From: Mycobacterium kyorinense
GTDB taxonomy: Bacteria; Actinomycetota; Actinomycetes; Mycobacteriales; Mycobacteriaceae
NCBI RefSeq assembly: GCF_002101735.1
Contig: NZ_LQPE01000127.1
Span: 22,652 to 86,651 of the forward strand
DNA: 64,000 nucleotides
Direction: 5' to 3'
This document shows, piece after piece, positions 44,950-53,761 of the stretch; the first letter of the stretch is position 1; every line of letters begins with the position of its first letter. The notes under the pieces were generated by a model, which made no database searches, was not told the DNA's origin, and saw only the letters and a list, made by a program, of their open reading frames with translations. Made by a program: the position numbers and the translations under genes.

Positions 44950-46578
44950 ATGCTGCGACGGGCCCGGGTCATCGCCTGTGTGGTGGCCGCGCTGGCCGGA
45001 TGCGGCGCGGCCCCCCAGGACGGGCCGCTCCGCGCCGTCGTCAGCCAGGCCATCCCGCCGACCGTGCAGGAGATCTCCAACCCGCTACGCGGCCAGTACG
45101 AGGATCTGCTGAAACCGCTTTTCCCGCAAAGCAATCCGGCGCAGAAGCGCTACGGCGCCTGGCCCAAGTCGTACGACGCCAGCTTGCGGGTGACGTGGCG
45201 CCAACTGCAGCCGACCGATCCGCGCACCCTCGAACCCGACGCGCCCGACGACCGCAAATTCGACTTCAGCGCAATCGATGACGCGCTGGCGCGGCTGGCC
45301 GGTCGCGGCATGCGGCTGACACTTCGGGTGTACGCCTACAACTCCTGCTGCGACGCCTCCTACGCCGACCAGACCAACATCGCGATCCCCGACTGGGTGC
45401 GGGCGCTGCCCGGCGCGGCCACCACTTATCCCGCGCCGGCCAACGGGGTGACCCAGGTGGTCCCGAATTGGAACGATCCGGGCTATCTCGGCGGTTTCGA
45501 GCAGCTGCTCGCCGCGCTCGGTCGCCGCTACGACCGCGACGAACGGCTCAGCGTGTTCGAGTTCTCCGGGTACGGCGACTTCAGCGAAAACCACAACGCA
45601 TATCTGCGCGACGTGCTGGGCGTGCCCGGCCCGGCCCCGGAGGACAGCGTCGCTGCGCTGGGCTATTTCAGCCAGTTCCGCGACCAGAACATCACAGCGG
45701 CGTCCGTTCACCGGCTGGTGGCCGCCAACGTCGACGCGTTCCCGCACACCCAGCTGGTCGTCACCCCGCAGAACCCGCAGATCGTGCGCGAACTACTCGC
45801 CGACGAGGTCACCAGGAAGCTGGCCGCGCCCGTGGGTGTCCGCTCCGACTGCCTCGGGATCTACGCGCCGCTGCCGGCCTGGGCCGAGTCCGACGGCTCG
45901 CACTACGTGCAGGTGAAGGATCCGCTGGTTGACCGGCTGCGTGAGCGGCTCGGGTCGGCGCTGGTGATCACCGAATGGTGTCAGCTGCCGAACGGGCCCG
46001 ACCCGCGGAGCTACTTCACCAAGGGCCTGCGCGACGTCGTCAAATACCACGTGTCGATGACCTCCAGCGTGAACTTCCCCGGCGCCGACGCCACCGTGCC
46101 CATGGACCCCGGTGTGTATGCGCTGTGGTGGCGAGCCAACGCCTTCGCCGGATACCGCTACTCGGTGGAGTCCCGGCCGGGGTCGCAGTCGACGCGCGAC
46201 GGCGTCGCCTCCATAGCGGTTACCTGGAGCAACCACGGCTCGGCCGCCGCGACCGAGAAGTGGGTGCCCGGCTACCGGCTGGTGGATTTCACCGGAGCGG
46301 TGATCCGGACGATGCCGTCGAGCGTTGCGTTGAAGACGCTGGCGCACGACGGATCGGGCGACCAACCCGTCGCCGCCTCGACGACGGAGTCCGTGCACGT
46401 GGACTTGGCCGGGTTGGCGCCCGGGCACTACACGCTGGCTGCCTCGGTCGCCTGGCAGCAGCACAAACCGGGGGCCACCCACGTGGTCGACTACCCGCCC
46501 ATGCAGCTGGCGCGCGACGGGCGCGACCCCGCCGGGTGGTATCCGGTGGCGACGCTCGACGTCCCGGTGAGCTCCTGA
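44950..46578 (+). CDS. lipoprotein, DUF4832-like TIM-barrel glycosidase-like
   Basis: A 542-residue exported protein. The signal MLRRARVIACVVAALAGC ends in a lipobox. The central part has barrel-like features: a sugar-hydrolase-type strand MRLTLRVYAYNSC, the segment VFEFSGYGDFSENHNAYL, and ALVITEWCQLP with a Glu in a strand-end position. A C-terminal beta-sandwich (AVTWSNHGSAAATEKWVPGYRL to HYTLAASV) follows, as in DUF4832 proteins found beside exopolysaccharide genes. A role in trimming or binding the exported glycan is likely but unproven. Catalytic residues are not certain. Confidence 0.7.
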   Translation: MLRRARVIACVVAALAGCGAAPQDGPLRAVVSQAIPPTVQEISNPLRGQYEDLLKPLFPQSNPAQKRYGAWPKSYDASLRVTWRQLQPTDPRTLEPDAPDDRKFDFSAIDDALARLAGRGMRLTLRVYAYNSCCDASYADQTNIAIPDWVRALPGAATTYPAPANGVTQVVPNWNDPGYLGGFEQLLAALGRRYDRDERLSVFEFSGYGDFSENHNAYLRDVLGVPGPAPEDSVAALGYFSQFRDQNITAASVHRLVAANVDAFPHTQLVVTPQNPQIVRELLADEVTRKLAAPVGVRSDCLGIYAPLPAWAESDGSHYVQVKDPLVDRLRERLGSALVITEWCQLPNGPDPRSYFTKGLRDVVKYHVSMTSSVNFPGADATVPMDPGVYALWWRANAFAGYRYSVESRPGSQSTRDGVASIAVTWSNHGSAAATEKWVPGYRLVDFTGAVIRTMPSSVALKTLAHDGSGDQPVAASTTESVHVDLAGLAPGHYTLAASVAWQQHKPGATHVVDYPPMQLARDGRDPAGWYPVATLDVPVSS

Positions 46579-46644
46579 CCTCGTCGCGGTCACTTTGGTC
46601 GTGAGGTTTGCCATTCGCCTCAATGTCAGACAGAATCGATGAGA

Positions 46645-46660
46645 TTCGCTCGTCAGCGAA
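46645..46660. promoter_or_regulatory. inverted repeat before the wzz-like gene
   Basis: TTCGCT-CGTC-AGCGAA is a perfect 6-bp inverted repeat, 18 bases before the GTG of the Wzz/kinase-like gene. It lies in the only gap of any size (100 bases) inside the plus-strand operon. It may be an operator or a hairpin that tunes expression downstream of the lipoprotein gene. Confidence 0.4.
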
Positions 46661-46678
46661 CCGCAAGAGGGGTTACTG

Positions 46679-48181
46679 GTGGATTTCCGTACCTTTGCTC
46701 GGACAATTGCCCGGCATTGGCAGCTTGTCGTGGGTGCGGTACTGGCGTGTTTGGTCGGCGCGGCGGCCGTCACGGCCTTCCAGACCAAGAGCTATCAATC
46801 GTCGGCGACGATCTTGATCTCGTTCTCCGGCGAAACGAATCTCGCCGACGTGTACCAGGCGACGCAGGCCGCCCAGGAACGGCTGTCGTCGTACGCGCAG
46901 ATCGCCGGCGGGCACGCCGTCGCCCAGCGGGCGGTCAACGACTTTCACGCTCCGGCCAACGCCGACGCTCTGGTGAGCCAGACCCACGTCTCCTACACGC
47001 CGAAGACAACCCTGTTCACCGTCACCGTCGAAGACACCGACCCGGTGCGGGTGGCCGCGCTGGCCGCTGCGATGGCCGATGCGTTCGCCGCAATGGTGCC
47101 CACGCTCGGTGCGGCCCCCCTCCCGCCACCACCGCCTGGGCCACCGAAACCCGTTGCGCTGCCGTCCCATTTAGACGGCGACGGTGCCTCGGAGTCAACG
47201 GGTTTGGCAGCGGCCGGCGACACCGGAACGTCGCAGCCGAGTCCGTTGCCGCCGGCGCCGCTGCAGCCACCCGTGCCGGTCGCCAGGGCCACGGTGATCG
47301 AGCGGCCCGGCGTACCCGCCGCTCCGATCAAGCCGGTGCCGATGCGCAACATGGCCATGGGGCTGCTCGCCGGTGTACTGCTCGGAATCGCGGTGGCGCT
47401 CACCCGTCAGGCCGCCGACCGCACGGTGCGCGACCGTGAACAGCTCGAACAGCTTTCGGGCGCACCGACTTTGGCGGAGCTGCCCGGGCGCCGCGACGGC
47501 ACCCCGCGGTTCGGTGCCGAGGGCTCGTTCGACGACGCGATCCGCGGTTTGCGCACCCGGCTGCTCAGGGCGATGGGGCCCGACGCACGCCGGGTGCTGG
47601 TGGCGGCGCCGTTCGGCGGTGAGGGGACCACCACGACTGCGCTGAACCTGGCGATGGCTATCACCGAGCTCGGCGAGACGGTGCTGGTCGTCGAGGGCGA
47701 CGTGCGCCGACCGGTCATCGCGGGTTTGCTCGGCGTCAAGTCGGGATTGAGCCTGGCCAATGTGCTGGTGGACCGGGACGTCGCCGCAGAAGCGGTGCGC
47801 GCCACACCGGTCGAGGACCTGTTCGTGCTCGCGTCGCGCACCGCGCGCGGCGACGAGACCCTGCCGCGCAGCGCGATTCTTCCAGATGTGTTGGCAGACT
47901 TGTCGGCTCGCTTCGACCGGATCGTGGTCGACGGACCGCCCGTGCTGGCGACCGCCGACACCGGGCTGCTGGCCGACGCGGTGGAAGCCACCGTCCTGGT
48001 GGTCCGTGCCGGCCGGACCACCGTCGACGAGGTCAAGGATGCCCTGCATGCGCTGCGCAACACCGGCACCGCCGTCGTGGGCACCGTGCTGACCGACGCC
48101 CGGGTGTCGCGGCATACCAGGGCGGCCGTCCAGGCCTATTGGCGACGGCCCTATCGGGCGAGGCTGCGCGGCGCGGCGTGA
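46679..48181 (+). CDS. Wzz/BY-kinase-like chain-length protein with degenerate Walker A
   Basis: A 500-residue polysaccharide co-polymerase. An N-terminal membrane helix (about residues 17-33), an extracytoplasmic Wzz region, a Pro-rich linker (about 145-215) and a second helix (about 225-240) precede a cytoplasmic CpsD/Wzc-type ATPase domain. The P-loop reads PFGGEGTTTT, with Thr317 where the essential Lys should be. Walker A' is VEGDVRRP (Asp341) and Walker B is IVVDGPP. The C-terminus lacks the tyrosine cluster of active BY-kinases. It may control chain length without kinase activity. Its stop overlaps the next gene (GTGA). Confidence 0.82.
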   Translation: MDFRTFARTIARHWQLVVGAVLACLVGAAAVTAFQTKSYQSSATILISFSGETNLADVYQATQAAQERLSSYAQIAGGHAVAQRAVNDFHAPANADALVSQTHVSYTPKTTLFTVTVEDTDPVRVAALAAAMADAFAAMVPTLGAAPLPPPPPGPPKPVALPSHLDGDGASESTGLAAAGDTGTSQPSPLPPAPLQPPVPVARATVIERPGVPAAPIKPVPMRNMAMGLLAGVLLGIAVALTRQAADRTVRDREQLEQLSGAPTLAELPGRRDGTPRFGAEGSFDDAIRGLRTRLLRAMGPDARRVLVAAPFGGEGTTTTALNLAMAITELGETVLVVEGDVRRPVIAGLLGVKSGLSLANVLVDRDVAAEAVRATPVEDLFVLASRTARGDETLPRSAILPDVLADLSARFDRIVVDGPPVLATADTGLLADAVEATVLVVRAGRTTVDEVKDALHALRNTGTAVVGTVLTDARVSRHTRAAVQAYWRRPYRARLRGAA

Positions 48182-49596
48182 TCGTCTACGTCCGGGACCG
48201 GCAGCGTCTCCTTTTGAACGCGGCCGCCTTGGCGGTATTTCTGTTCTGCTGCTTTGTGTTCGGGGTGTTCTCAGTACGCAACACCACGCAGGGCGTGCTG
48301 CTGATCGGATTCATGTTCTGCGTGGTGGTGTACTGGACCAGGCCCCAAGTAATGGCTTGGGTGGCAATGTTTTTGGCGTTCGCCTCGCTGCCGCAGGGAT
48401 TGCCGCCCGGCAAGGTCATCGGCCCGCTGACCATCTACGGCCACCATGTGCCGCTGGTGCTCGCACTCTGCTACCTGCTGCCGATCGTGCGGCCACGGTT
48501 CTCCGCCTGCCTGTTGCCTGCCGCATTCGCGCTGACCGTAGTGTTTTTCGCTGTCGTAGGGATCGCTACCGGACACGACACCGCCGTGGTGCTGAAGGAA
48601 GCGATGTTTCTGCTCGAGATGGTGGCCGGGTTCATGCTGGCAATGCTGATCGTGCAGGGCGACTACCTCAAGGAGGCGATCCACGCGATCGCCGTGACCC
48701 TGTGGTTGTCGGCGGGCCTGGCAGTGCTCAGCTCGTTGCACGTGATCCGGCTGGCCGGCCGCGCGGAAAGCCTGGAGGGCACGACCGGCGCCGCCGACGC
48801 CATCCGCGTCATCACCAACACCCTGACGCCGGCGATCGCCGTGCTGACCACGCTCGTGGTCGCCCAAATCGTCGGGCGGGTCAGGCTCGCAACGTTTTTC
48901 GCGCTCGGCCCGCCAGCCTTGATCGTGTCGATGCTGGCGTTCTCCCGCAACACGCTCATCTGTGTGTCCGTGGCCGCGGTCGTCGCGTTTGCCGCCAGCG
49001 TGGGCTGGCCGGCGCTGCGCCGGACGGCCGTACTGGCCGTCTCTGGGGTGGCGCTGTTGGCGGCGACGGTGTCCGGGGCGCTGTTCCTCCTACAACGCTC
49101 GACGGCCGGCGCGTGGCTCGGCGACCAGGTCACCGGGTTCAATCAGCGTGTGCTGGGCGGGGTTTCGAGCAGCGCGCTCGCCGCCGACTCCTCGACGCTG
49201 GCCAGGTTGGCCGAAGATGCCAACCTCAACCGAGCAATCGCCAGGGCGCCGGTGTTCGGTCATGGGCTGGGCTTTGCGTATCAGCTGCCGTACGGGGATG
49301 GCTCCGACGCTTTCGACACCTTCGCCTCGACCCTGGGAACCACGTACTCGCACAACTTTTATCTGTGGTGGCTGTGCAAAGCCGGCGCCGTCGGAATGGC
49401 GGCGTTTGCGCTGTTTGCGCTCATCCCCGTGGCCCGGGCGTTACGCAACGGGTCCGCGGCGGCGAAGGTCAGCGCCGCCGTCAGCGTCGGCCTGCTGGTG
49501 ATGTCCGTGATCGATCCGCTGCCCGAGGAGCCCGGCGGCGCACTGGCGCTGGGCCTGACGCTGGGCTCGGCGATGGCGTTCGGGATGCGACGGTGA
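48178..49596 (+). CDS. Wzy-like O-antigen polymerase/ligase
   Basis: A 472-residue integral membrane protein with about eleven hydrophobic segments. It has a large extracytoplasmic loop in the C-terminal half containing FGHGLGFAYQLPYG and then TYSHNFYLWWLCKAG, a layout typical of Wzy/O-antigen ligase proteins (the H-N motif in the loop). It would polymerise lipid-linked repeat units outside the membrane. The GTG at 48178 overlaps the stop of the Wzz-like gene, and its own stop overlaps the glycosyltransferase start; both are GTGA. Confidence 0.82.
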   Translation: MIVYVRDRQRLLLNAAALAVFLFCCFVFGVFSVRNTTQGVLLIGFMFCVVVYWTRPQVMAWVAMFLAFASLPQGLPPGKVIGPLTIYGHHVPLVLALCYLLPIVRPRFSACLLPAAFALTVVFFAVVGIATGHDTAVVLKEAMFLLEMVAGFMLAMLIVQGDYLKEAIHAIAVTLWLSAGLAVLSSLHVIRLAGRAESLEGTTGAADAIRVITNTLTPAIAVLTTLVVAQIVGRVRLATFFALGPPALIVSMLAFSRNTLICVSVAAVVAFAASVGWPALRRTAVLAVSGVALLAATVSGALFLLQRSTAGAWLGDQVTGFNQRVLGGVSSSALAADSSTLARLAEDANLNRAIARAPVFGHGLGFAYQLPYGDGSDAFDTFASTLGTTYSHNFYLWWLCKAGAVGMAAFALFALIPVARALRNGSAAAKVSAAVSVGLLVMSVIDPLPEEPGGALALGLTLGSAMAFGMRR

Positions 49597-50699
49597 GGTC
49601 TGAGCAGCGCCGGTTGCGAGTGCTCGTGGCGGGGCCGGCGCCGGCCGGCGCACGCAGCCGCGGCGGCATGGCCACGGTCGCCGCACTGATGGCGGCGCAC
49701 CCCGACACGCGAGTCGAGATCACCGTGGTGCCGACGTTCCTGGACGGCCCGGCATGGCAGCGACTTGCGGTCGGCGTCTGCGGGATGCTGCGCGCGACAT
49801 GGTTGGTGCTGCGGCGCCGGGCCGACGTCCTGCATGTCCATCTCGCCCACGGCGGCAGCGTGATCCGCAAGGCGCTGCCCCTGGCCGCGGCGCGGCGGGT
49901 GTGCGTGCCGGCGGTGGTGCATGGCCACAGCTATGACTTCGGCGGCTGGTTCGACCGGCTGCCGGCTACGGCTCAGCGCGCGGTCCGGCGGATGCTGGTT
50001 GCCGACCACTGGGTAGTGCTCGGCGAACGTCATGTCGAGGAGTACACCCGCCGGTTGGGGTTGCCGGACAGCCGGGTCAGTGTGCTGCACAACGCCGTCC
50101 GAATTCCCCCTGGCGCGGTGGCGCAGTCGGGTATCGAGCGGGTGCACGCCGTCGCGCTGGGCCGGCTGGGAGAGCGCAAGGGAAGCTATGACCTGATCGC
50201 TGCCGTCGGCGGGCTGAGTCCGACCGTGCGGCGCCGGCTGCGCGTCACACTCGCCGGCGACGGAGAGGTCGACGCGGTTCGTGCGGCGGTGGCCGCGGCG
50301 GGACTCGCCGACACCATCCGGGTGGCCGGGTGGCTGGACAGCGCGGCCCGCGACGAACTGCTTTGCACGGCACACGTTTTCGTCCTGCCCAGCCGTGACG
50401 AAGGCCTGCCGATGGCCCTGCTGGAAGCGATGGCGTCCGGCCTGGTCCCGGTGACCACGGCCGTGGGCAGCATCGGCGAGGTGGTCATCGACCGGGTCAA
50501 CGGCCTGCTGGTGCGGCCGGCGAGCCCGCACGAAATTGCCTCTGCGTTAACAGTTTTAGTGAACGCTGAAAGTCAGCGTGTCTGCTTGGCGGCCGCCGCC
50601 CGCGACCGCGCTAGCGACTTTGCACTCGACCGCTGGTATGCGCGGCTGACGGAGCTGTGGCTCGATCTGGCGATCGAGCGGCCCGCACTTCGGCGATGA
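49593..50699 (+). CDS. GT4-family glycosyltransferase
   Basis: A 368-residue GT-B glycosyltransferase. The acceptor-side N-terminal domain has VLVAGPAPAGARSRGGMATV and HVHLAHGGSVIRK. The donor-side GT4 domain has ALGRLGERKGSYDLI and the E-x7-E motif in PSRDEGLPMALLEAMASG. It would add a hexose or deoxyhexose to a lipid carrier; the sugar cannot be told. The GTG at 49593 overlaps the polymerase stop. Its last 89 bases overlap the convergent GT4 gene. Confidence 0.86.
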   Translation: MRSEQRRLRVLVAGPAPAGARSRGGMATVAALMAAHPDTRVEITVVPTFLDGPAWQRLAVGVCGMLRATWLVLRRRADVLHVHLAHGGSVIRKALPLAAARRVCVPAVVHGHSYDFGGWFDRLPATAQRAVRRMLVADHWVVLGERHVEEYTRRLGLPDSRVSVLHNAVRIPPGAVAQSGIERVHAVALGRLGERKGSYDLIAAVGGLSPTVRRRLRVTLAGDGEVDAVRAAVAAAGLADTIRVAGWLDSAARDELLCTAHVFVLPSRDEGLPMALLEAMASGLVPVTTAVGSIGEVVIDRVNGLLVRPASPHEIASALTVLVNAESQRVCLAAAARDRASDFALDRWYARLTELWLDLAIERPALRR

Positions 50700-51726
50700 C
50701 GTCGAGCAGTCGGTCTGCGACACGGTCGACACTGAAGTGTTGCCGGTAATGCAGCGCCGCCGCGGCGCCCCGGGCGGCAGCCGTGACGGGGTCGGCCAGC
50801 TCGTCGAACGCGGCCGCCAGCCCGGCGACGTCGTCCACGCCGACCGGCGGGCATCCCGGCGGCTGGTATTCGGGCAGGCCGCCGTCGGTGGAAACGATCG
50901 GCATGACTCCCAGCTGCATCGACAACACCTGCACACCGCTTTGCGAAGCCCGCCGGTAGTGAGCGACCGAGCCCTTGGCCGCGGCCAGCGTCGGCAGCAC
51001 GTCGGCGTAGCGGTAGCGGCCGGCGCGCCACCTAACGTGCGCAGGCAGCGTGCGGTCGATACTGAGCCCGTCGCCGATGAGGACCAAATCGTCGCCACAC
51101 CAACCACTTCCGCTGACATGCCGCTGCCACGCCTCGAACACCACGTCGAGGTTCTTGTACGGGTTGAGTCGGCCGATCAGCACGAAGTCGCGGCGGACTT
51201 GCGGTCCGACCGGCGGCGGAACCCGAGCCGGGTCGAGGTCGCTGGTCAGCGGAACGACGCGCACACGCGTACCGGCCACATCGCGGCGGGTCGCGACGGC
51301 GGCGGCGACATGGTCGCTGAAGGTGACGGTGGCGGCCGAGCGGGCGCCCCAGCGGTCGAACACGAAGCGCTCACGTGCCGGCCGCTGCTCGGCGGCGTCG
51401 TGGGGGCGGTGGTCGTGGACCAGCTGAATGCGGGGCGTGCGCCCGGCCAACGCGATCCAGCGTGGATCGCGAACCAGCTCGGTGACGACGACGTCAGCGC
51501 GATACTCACGAATGCGACGCGACGCCGCGAGCGTGACAGGCCAAGTCGACGCGGTGCGAAACCGCGGGTCCAGGACCAGTTCGTAGTCTCGCGCCGCTGC
51601 CGACTCGGGATGCTGATCCGATGTGACCAGCAGCACCTCGGCTCCGCGGCGCTGCAGCGCTTCGGCCTGCACCCGCGCCAGCGGCCGCATCCACGGTGAA
51701 AGCCACAGCACCCGAGGCGAATTCAC
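50611..51726 (-). CDS. GT4-like glycosyltransferase
   Basis: A 371-residue GT-B protein. It has VLWLSPWMRPLARVQAEALQ at the start, the linker VLIGRLNPYKNLDVVFEAWQ, and a donor-site segment RRASQSGVQVLSMQLGVMPIVSTDGGLPEY that replaces the usual E-x7-E. The GTG at 51726 overlaps the stop of the upstream gene (GTGA) and is preferred to the GTG at 51759, which would give a 37-base overlap. The last 25 or so residues lie in the region shared with the opposing gene. Last gene of the minus-strand operon. Confidence 0.8.
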   Translation of the reverse strand: MNSPRVLWLSPWMRPLARVQAEALQRRGAEVLLVTSDQHPESAAARDYELVLDPRFRTASTWPVTLAASRRIREYRADVVVTELVRDPRWIALAGRTPRIQLVHDHRPHDAAEQRPARERFVFDRWGARSAATVTFSDHVAAAVATRRDVAGTRVRVVPLTSDLDPARVPPPVGPQVRRDFVLIGRLNPYKNLDVVFEAWQRHVSGSGWCGDDLVLIGDGLSIDRTLPAHVRWRAGRYRYADVLPTLAAAKGSVAHYRRASQSGVQVLSMQLGVMPIVSTDGGLPEYQPPGCPPVGVDDVAGLAAAFDELADPVTAAARGAAAALHYRQHFSVDRVADRLLDVIAEVRAARSPDRATAPSAAHTSGRVQSR

Positions 51727-52811
51727 AGCGCTGAACCGGGGCCGGGGTCGATCAGCCACCGTCCGCTGAGTTCGGGATACTTGCGGCGGACTTCCTGGTA
51801 CAGGTCGGGAACGGTCAAAAAGACCCGATCGGGGTTGGCGGCGATGAGTTGTTCGGGCGAGATGATCGGAACATCGGTCCCTGGGATCCGGCGGCCCTGC
51901 TTCGCCGGGGACGCGTCGGCCACCGCGGGCAGCAGTTGCCGATCGACCCCCGCGATGCTGAACAACGCCGGGACACGCGACGCGGCGCCGTAGGCGTAGA
52001 CCGGGCGCCGGTTGCGCCGCTGCGTCTCGAGCCAGCCGCGCAGCCGCTGGGCGTGCACTTCGGCGGCCCGCTGCAGGCGCCCGACCTGCGATGGCTCGGT
52101 GATGCCGAAGTCCTGCTCGCGGCCCAAGATGTCACGAACGTGCTCGTCGGGCTCGGCTCGGCCGTGCACGGCGGCAATCAGCACGGTCCCGCCGTACAGG
52201 TCGAATTCCCAGGCACTCGCCACGCTCATCCCGACCGCGCCCAGCAGGCCGGTCAACGCGGTCAGCGAATAGTAGGCAAAGTGGCTGTGGCGCACGGCAT
52301 TCCATTGGCCCTGGCCGACGATCGTCAACAGCGAGTGGTATTGCAGCAGTAGCACGCCGTCGGGTGCTGTGGTTTCGGCGCGGACCTCGAAGGCGGCGCG
52401 CTGGTCGCGTTCGTGCATGACCCCGAAGGTGTCGAGCACCACGTCCGCGACTCCCGACTTGGCGAAGCCGCGTTTGGTCAACAGCCGCAACCACGTTCCG
52501 CCGTGGGGGCTGCCGAACTCGCGCACGGTTGTGCCGCGCAGCCAGCCGGCGTCCGCGACGCGCTGAACGGCTTCGGCGGCCTGGTCGCGCAGGGCCCGCG
52601 GCTCGACGCCCCGTGGCTCGGACGTCACGGTGTCGTCGTGGGCGAGCTGGGCGAGGCCGCAGCGGGTGCACAAGTCCATCGCCAGCCGATGCGCCGATTC
52701 TTCGGCGCTGACAGGCTCGGTGATCAACGGAAAGTTGTCCGCCGCCGGCACGTTGCCCAAATCGAGAACCCGGCTCAGGTCGGTACTTCCACAACCCCGG
52801 CAGGCGGTCAT
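51723..52811 (-). CDS. sugar C-methyltransferase-like protein, degenerate SAM site
   Basis: A 362-residue protein with the three-part layout of NDP-sugar 3-C-methyltransferases (TylC3/NovU type). An N-terminal zinc-binding part (CRGCGSTDL, CTRCGLAQL) is followed by a methyltransferase-like domain and a C-terminal C-methyltransferase domain (YAYGAASRVPALFSIAGV, GTDVPIISPEQLIAANPDRV). The SAM motif I reads VREFGSPHGGTWL, where the intact relative at 53762 has VVEVASNDGYLL, and the domain is about 45 residues shorter. It may be inactive or have changed function. Confidence 0.78.
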   Translation of the reverse strand: MTACRGCGSTDLSRVLDLGNVPAADNFPLITEPVSAEESAHRLAMDLCTRCGLAQLAHDDTVTSEPRGVEPRALRDQAAEAVQRVADAGWLRGTTVREFGSPHGGTWLRLLTKRGFAKSGVADVVLDTFGVMHERDQRAAFEVRAETTAPDGVLLLQYHSLLTIVGQGQWNAVRHSHFAYYSLTALTGLLGAVGMSVASAWEFDLYGGTVLIAAVHGRAEPDEHVRDILGREQDFGITEPSQVGRLQRAAEVHAQRLRGWLETQRRNRRPVYAYGAASRVPALFSIAGVDRQLLPAVADASPAKQGRRIPGTDVPIISPEQLIAANPDRVFLTVPDLYQEVRRKYPELSGRWLIDPGPGSAL

Positions 52812-52821
52812 GGCCTCTCCA

Positions 52822-53748
52822 TCACGGCTTCTCCGCGGTCAGGGAGACGTTGTGACCAAACAGGCGAAGCTTTCCCAGCAGTCGTGCGCCGACGCGGCGA
52901 ATCCGGTGATCGGGAATCCACGACAATACGTGCTCTACAACCAGCAATATCTGCAGATACGCTTGTCCCACACGCTTGTTGACCCGGGTATGGCGGGTCG
53001 GGATGAATGGGTAATATGCGCGCGTGAAACCCGCGCTCCGCAACGCGGTCAGGATCTCGCGGTGTGTGTACTCCTTGAGGTGCATGCCCAGCGGCTTGTC
53101 GCAGTTGAACACTTGCGACACATCGTGTGGTCCGCTGAACCGATGCGGGGTGCGGAAGATGTAGCGTCCGCCCGGCTTGAGGATCCGAAGCGCGCCGCGC
53201 AAGTGCGCCTCCAGGTCCTCGGGGTGCAGATGCTCGAGCACTTGATCCGAGATGGCGACGTCATAGCCCGCTGCGGCTTCGAAGTCGTCGATGTGCACGC
53301 CGTCCGACACGCCCCAGGAAAGGTTGGGGGTGTCGGCGTCCGAGTGTTTTTCGCCGCGTTCCCGGGTGATCTCGGTGGCCCTGCAGGAAAAGCCGTGCCG
53401 CGCCAGATAGGTGACCAATTCGCCTTTGCCGGAACCGATTTCGTAAACGGCCAGCGGCGGCGCGCCGATTGCCGCATGCCACTTCCTGTGCTGGGCATGA
53501 TTCGACGCGGCAGAGGTGGCCGATTCGCCGGCAAAGCGGTTGAGCCACTCCAACTCGCTGTAGAGCCGCGTGTAGCTTCGGTCGAACGTCTCCCAGCGGT
53601 CCTGGGCCGTGGACGAGAGCAGGTCCTGGGTGAGTTGGCGTTCCAAATCCCAGTGCGCCAGGATCATCTGCTCGGTGATCGCCGCCTCGTCGGGAATGGA
53701 ATACACCGCTTTGTAGCGGGCTATCAGCGCCTGTCCTCTGGGTTCCAT
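52822..53748 (-). CDS. class I SAM-dependent methyltransferase
   Basis: A 308-residue methyltransferase. Helical N-terminus, then SAM motif I AVYEIGSGKGELVTYLA, GYDVAISDQVLEHLHPEDLEAHL, and LRILKPGGRYIF. The HEYTHREILTALRSAGF-like segment after motif III is typical of methyltransferases acting on sugars or lipids in surface-glycan clusters. The ATG at 53748 has AGAGGAA upstream; the start 54 bases earlier lies inside the preceding gene. Lies between the two C-methyltransferase-like genes. Confidence 0.82.
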   Translation of the reverse strand: MEPRGQALIARYKAVYSIPDEAAITEQMILAHWDLERQLTQDLLSSTAQDRWETFDRSYTRLYSELEWLNRFAGESATSAASNHAQHRKWHAAIGAPPLAVYEIGSGKGELVTYLARHGFSCRATEITRERGEKHSDADTPNLSWGVSDGVHIDDFEAAAGYDVAISDQVLEHLHPEDLEAHLRGALRILKPGGRYIFRTPHRFSGPHDVSQVFNCDKPLGMHLKEYTHREILTALRSAGFTRAYYPFIPTRHTRVNKRVGQAYLQILLVVEHVLSWIPDHRIRRVGARLLGKLRLFGHNVSLTAEKP

Positions 53749-53761
53749 CGCGAAATTCCTC

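Noticed and set aside
51726..51759. GTG at 51759 as start of the minus-strand GT4 gene
   Set aside because: It would overlap the upstream gene by 37 bases; the GTG at 51726 gives the GTGA overlap used elsewhere in the operon and the natural N-terminus.
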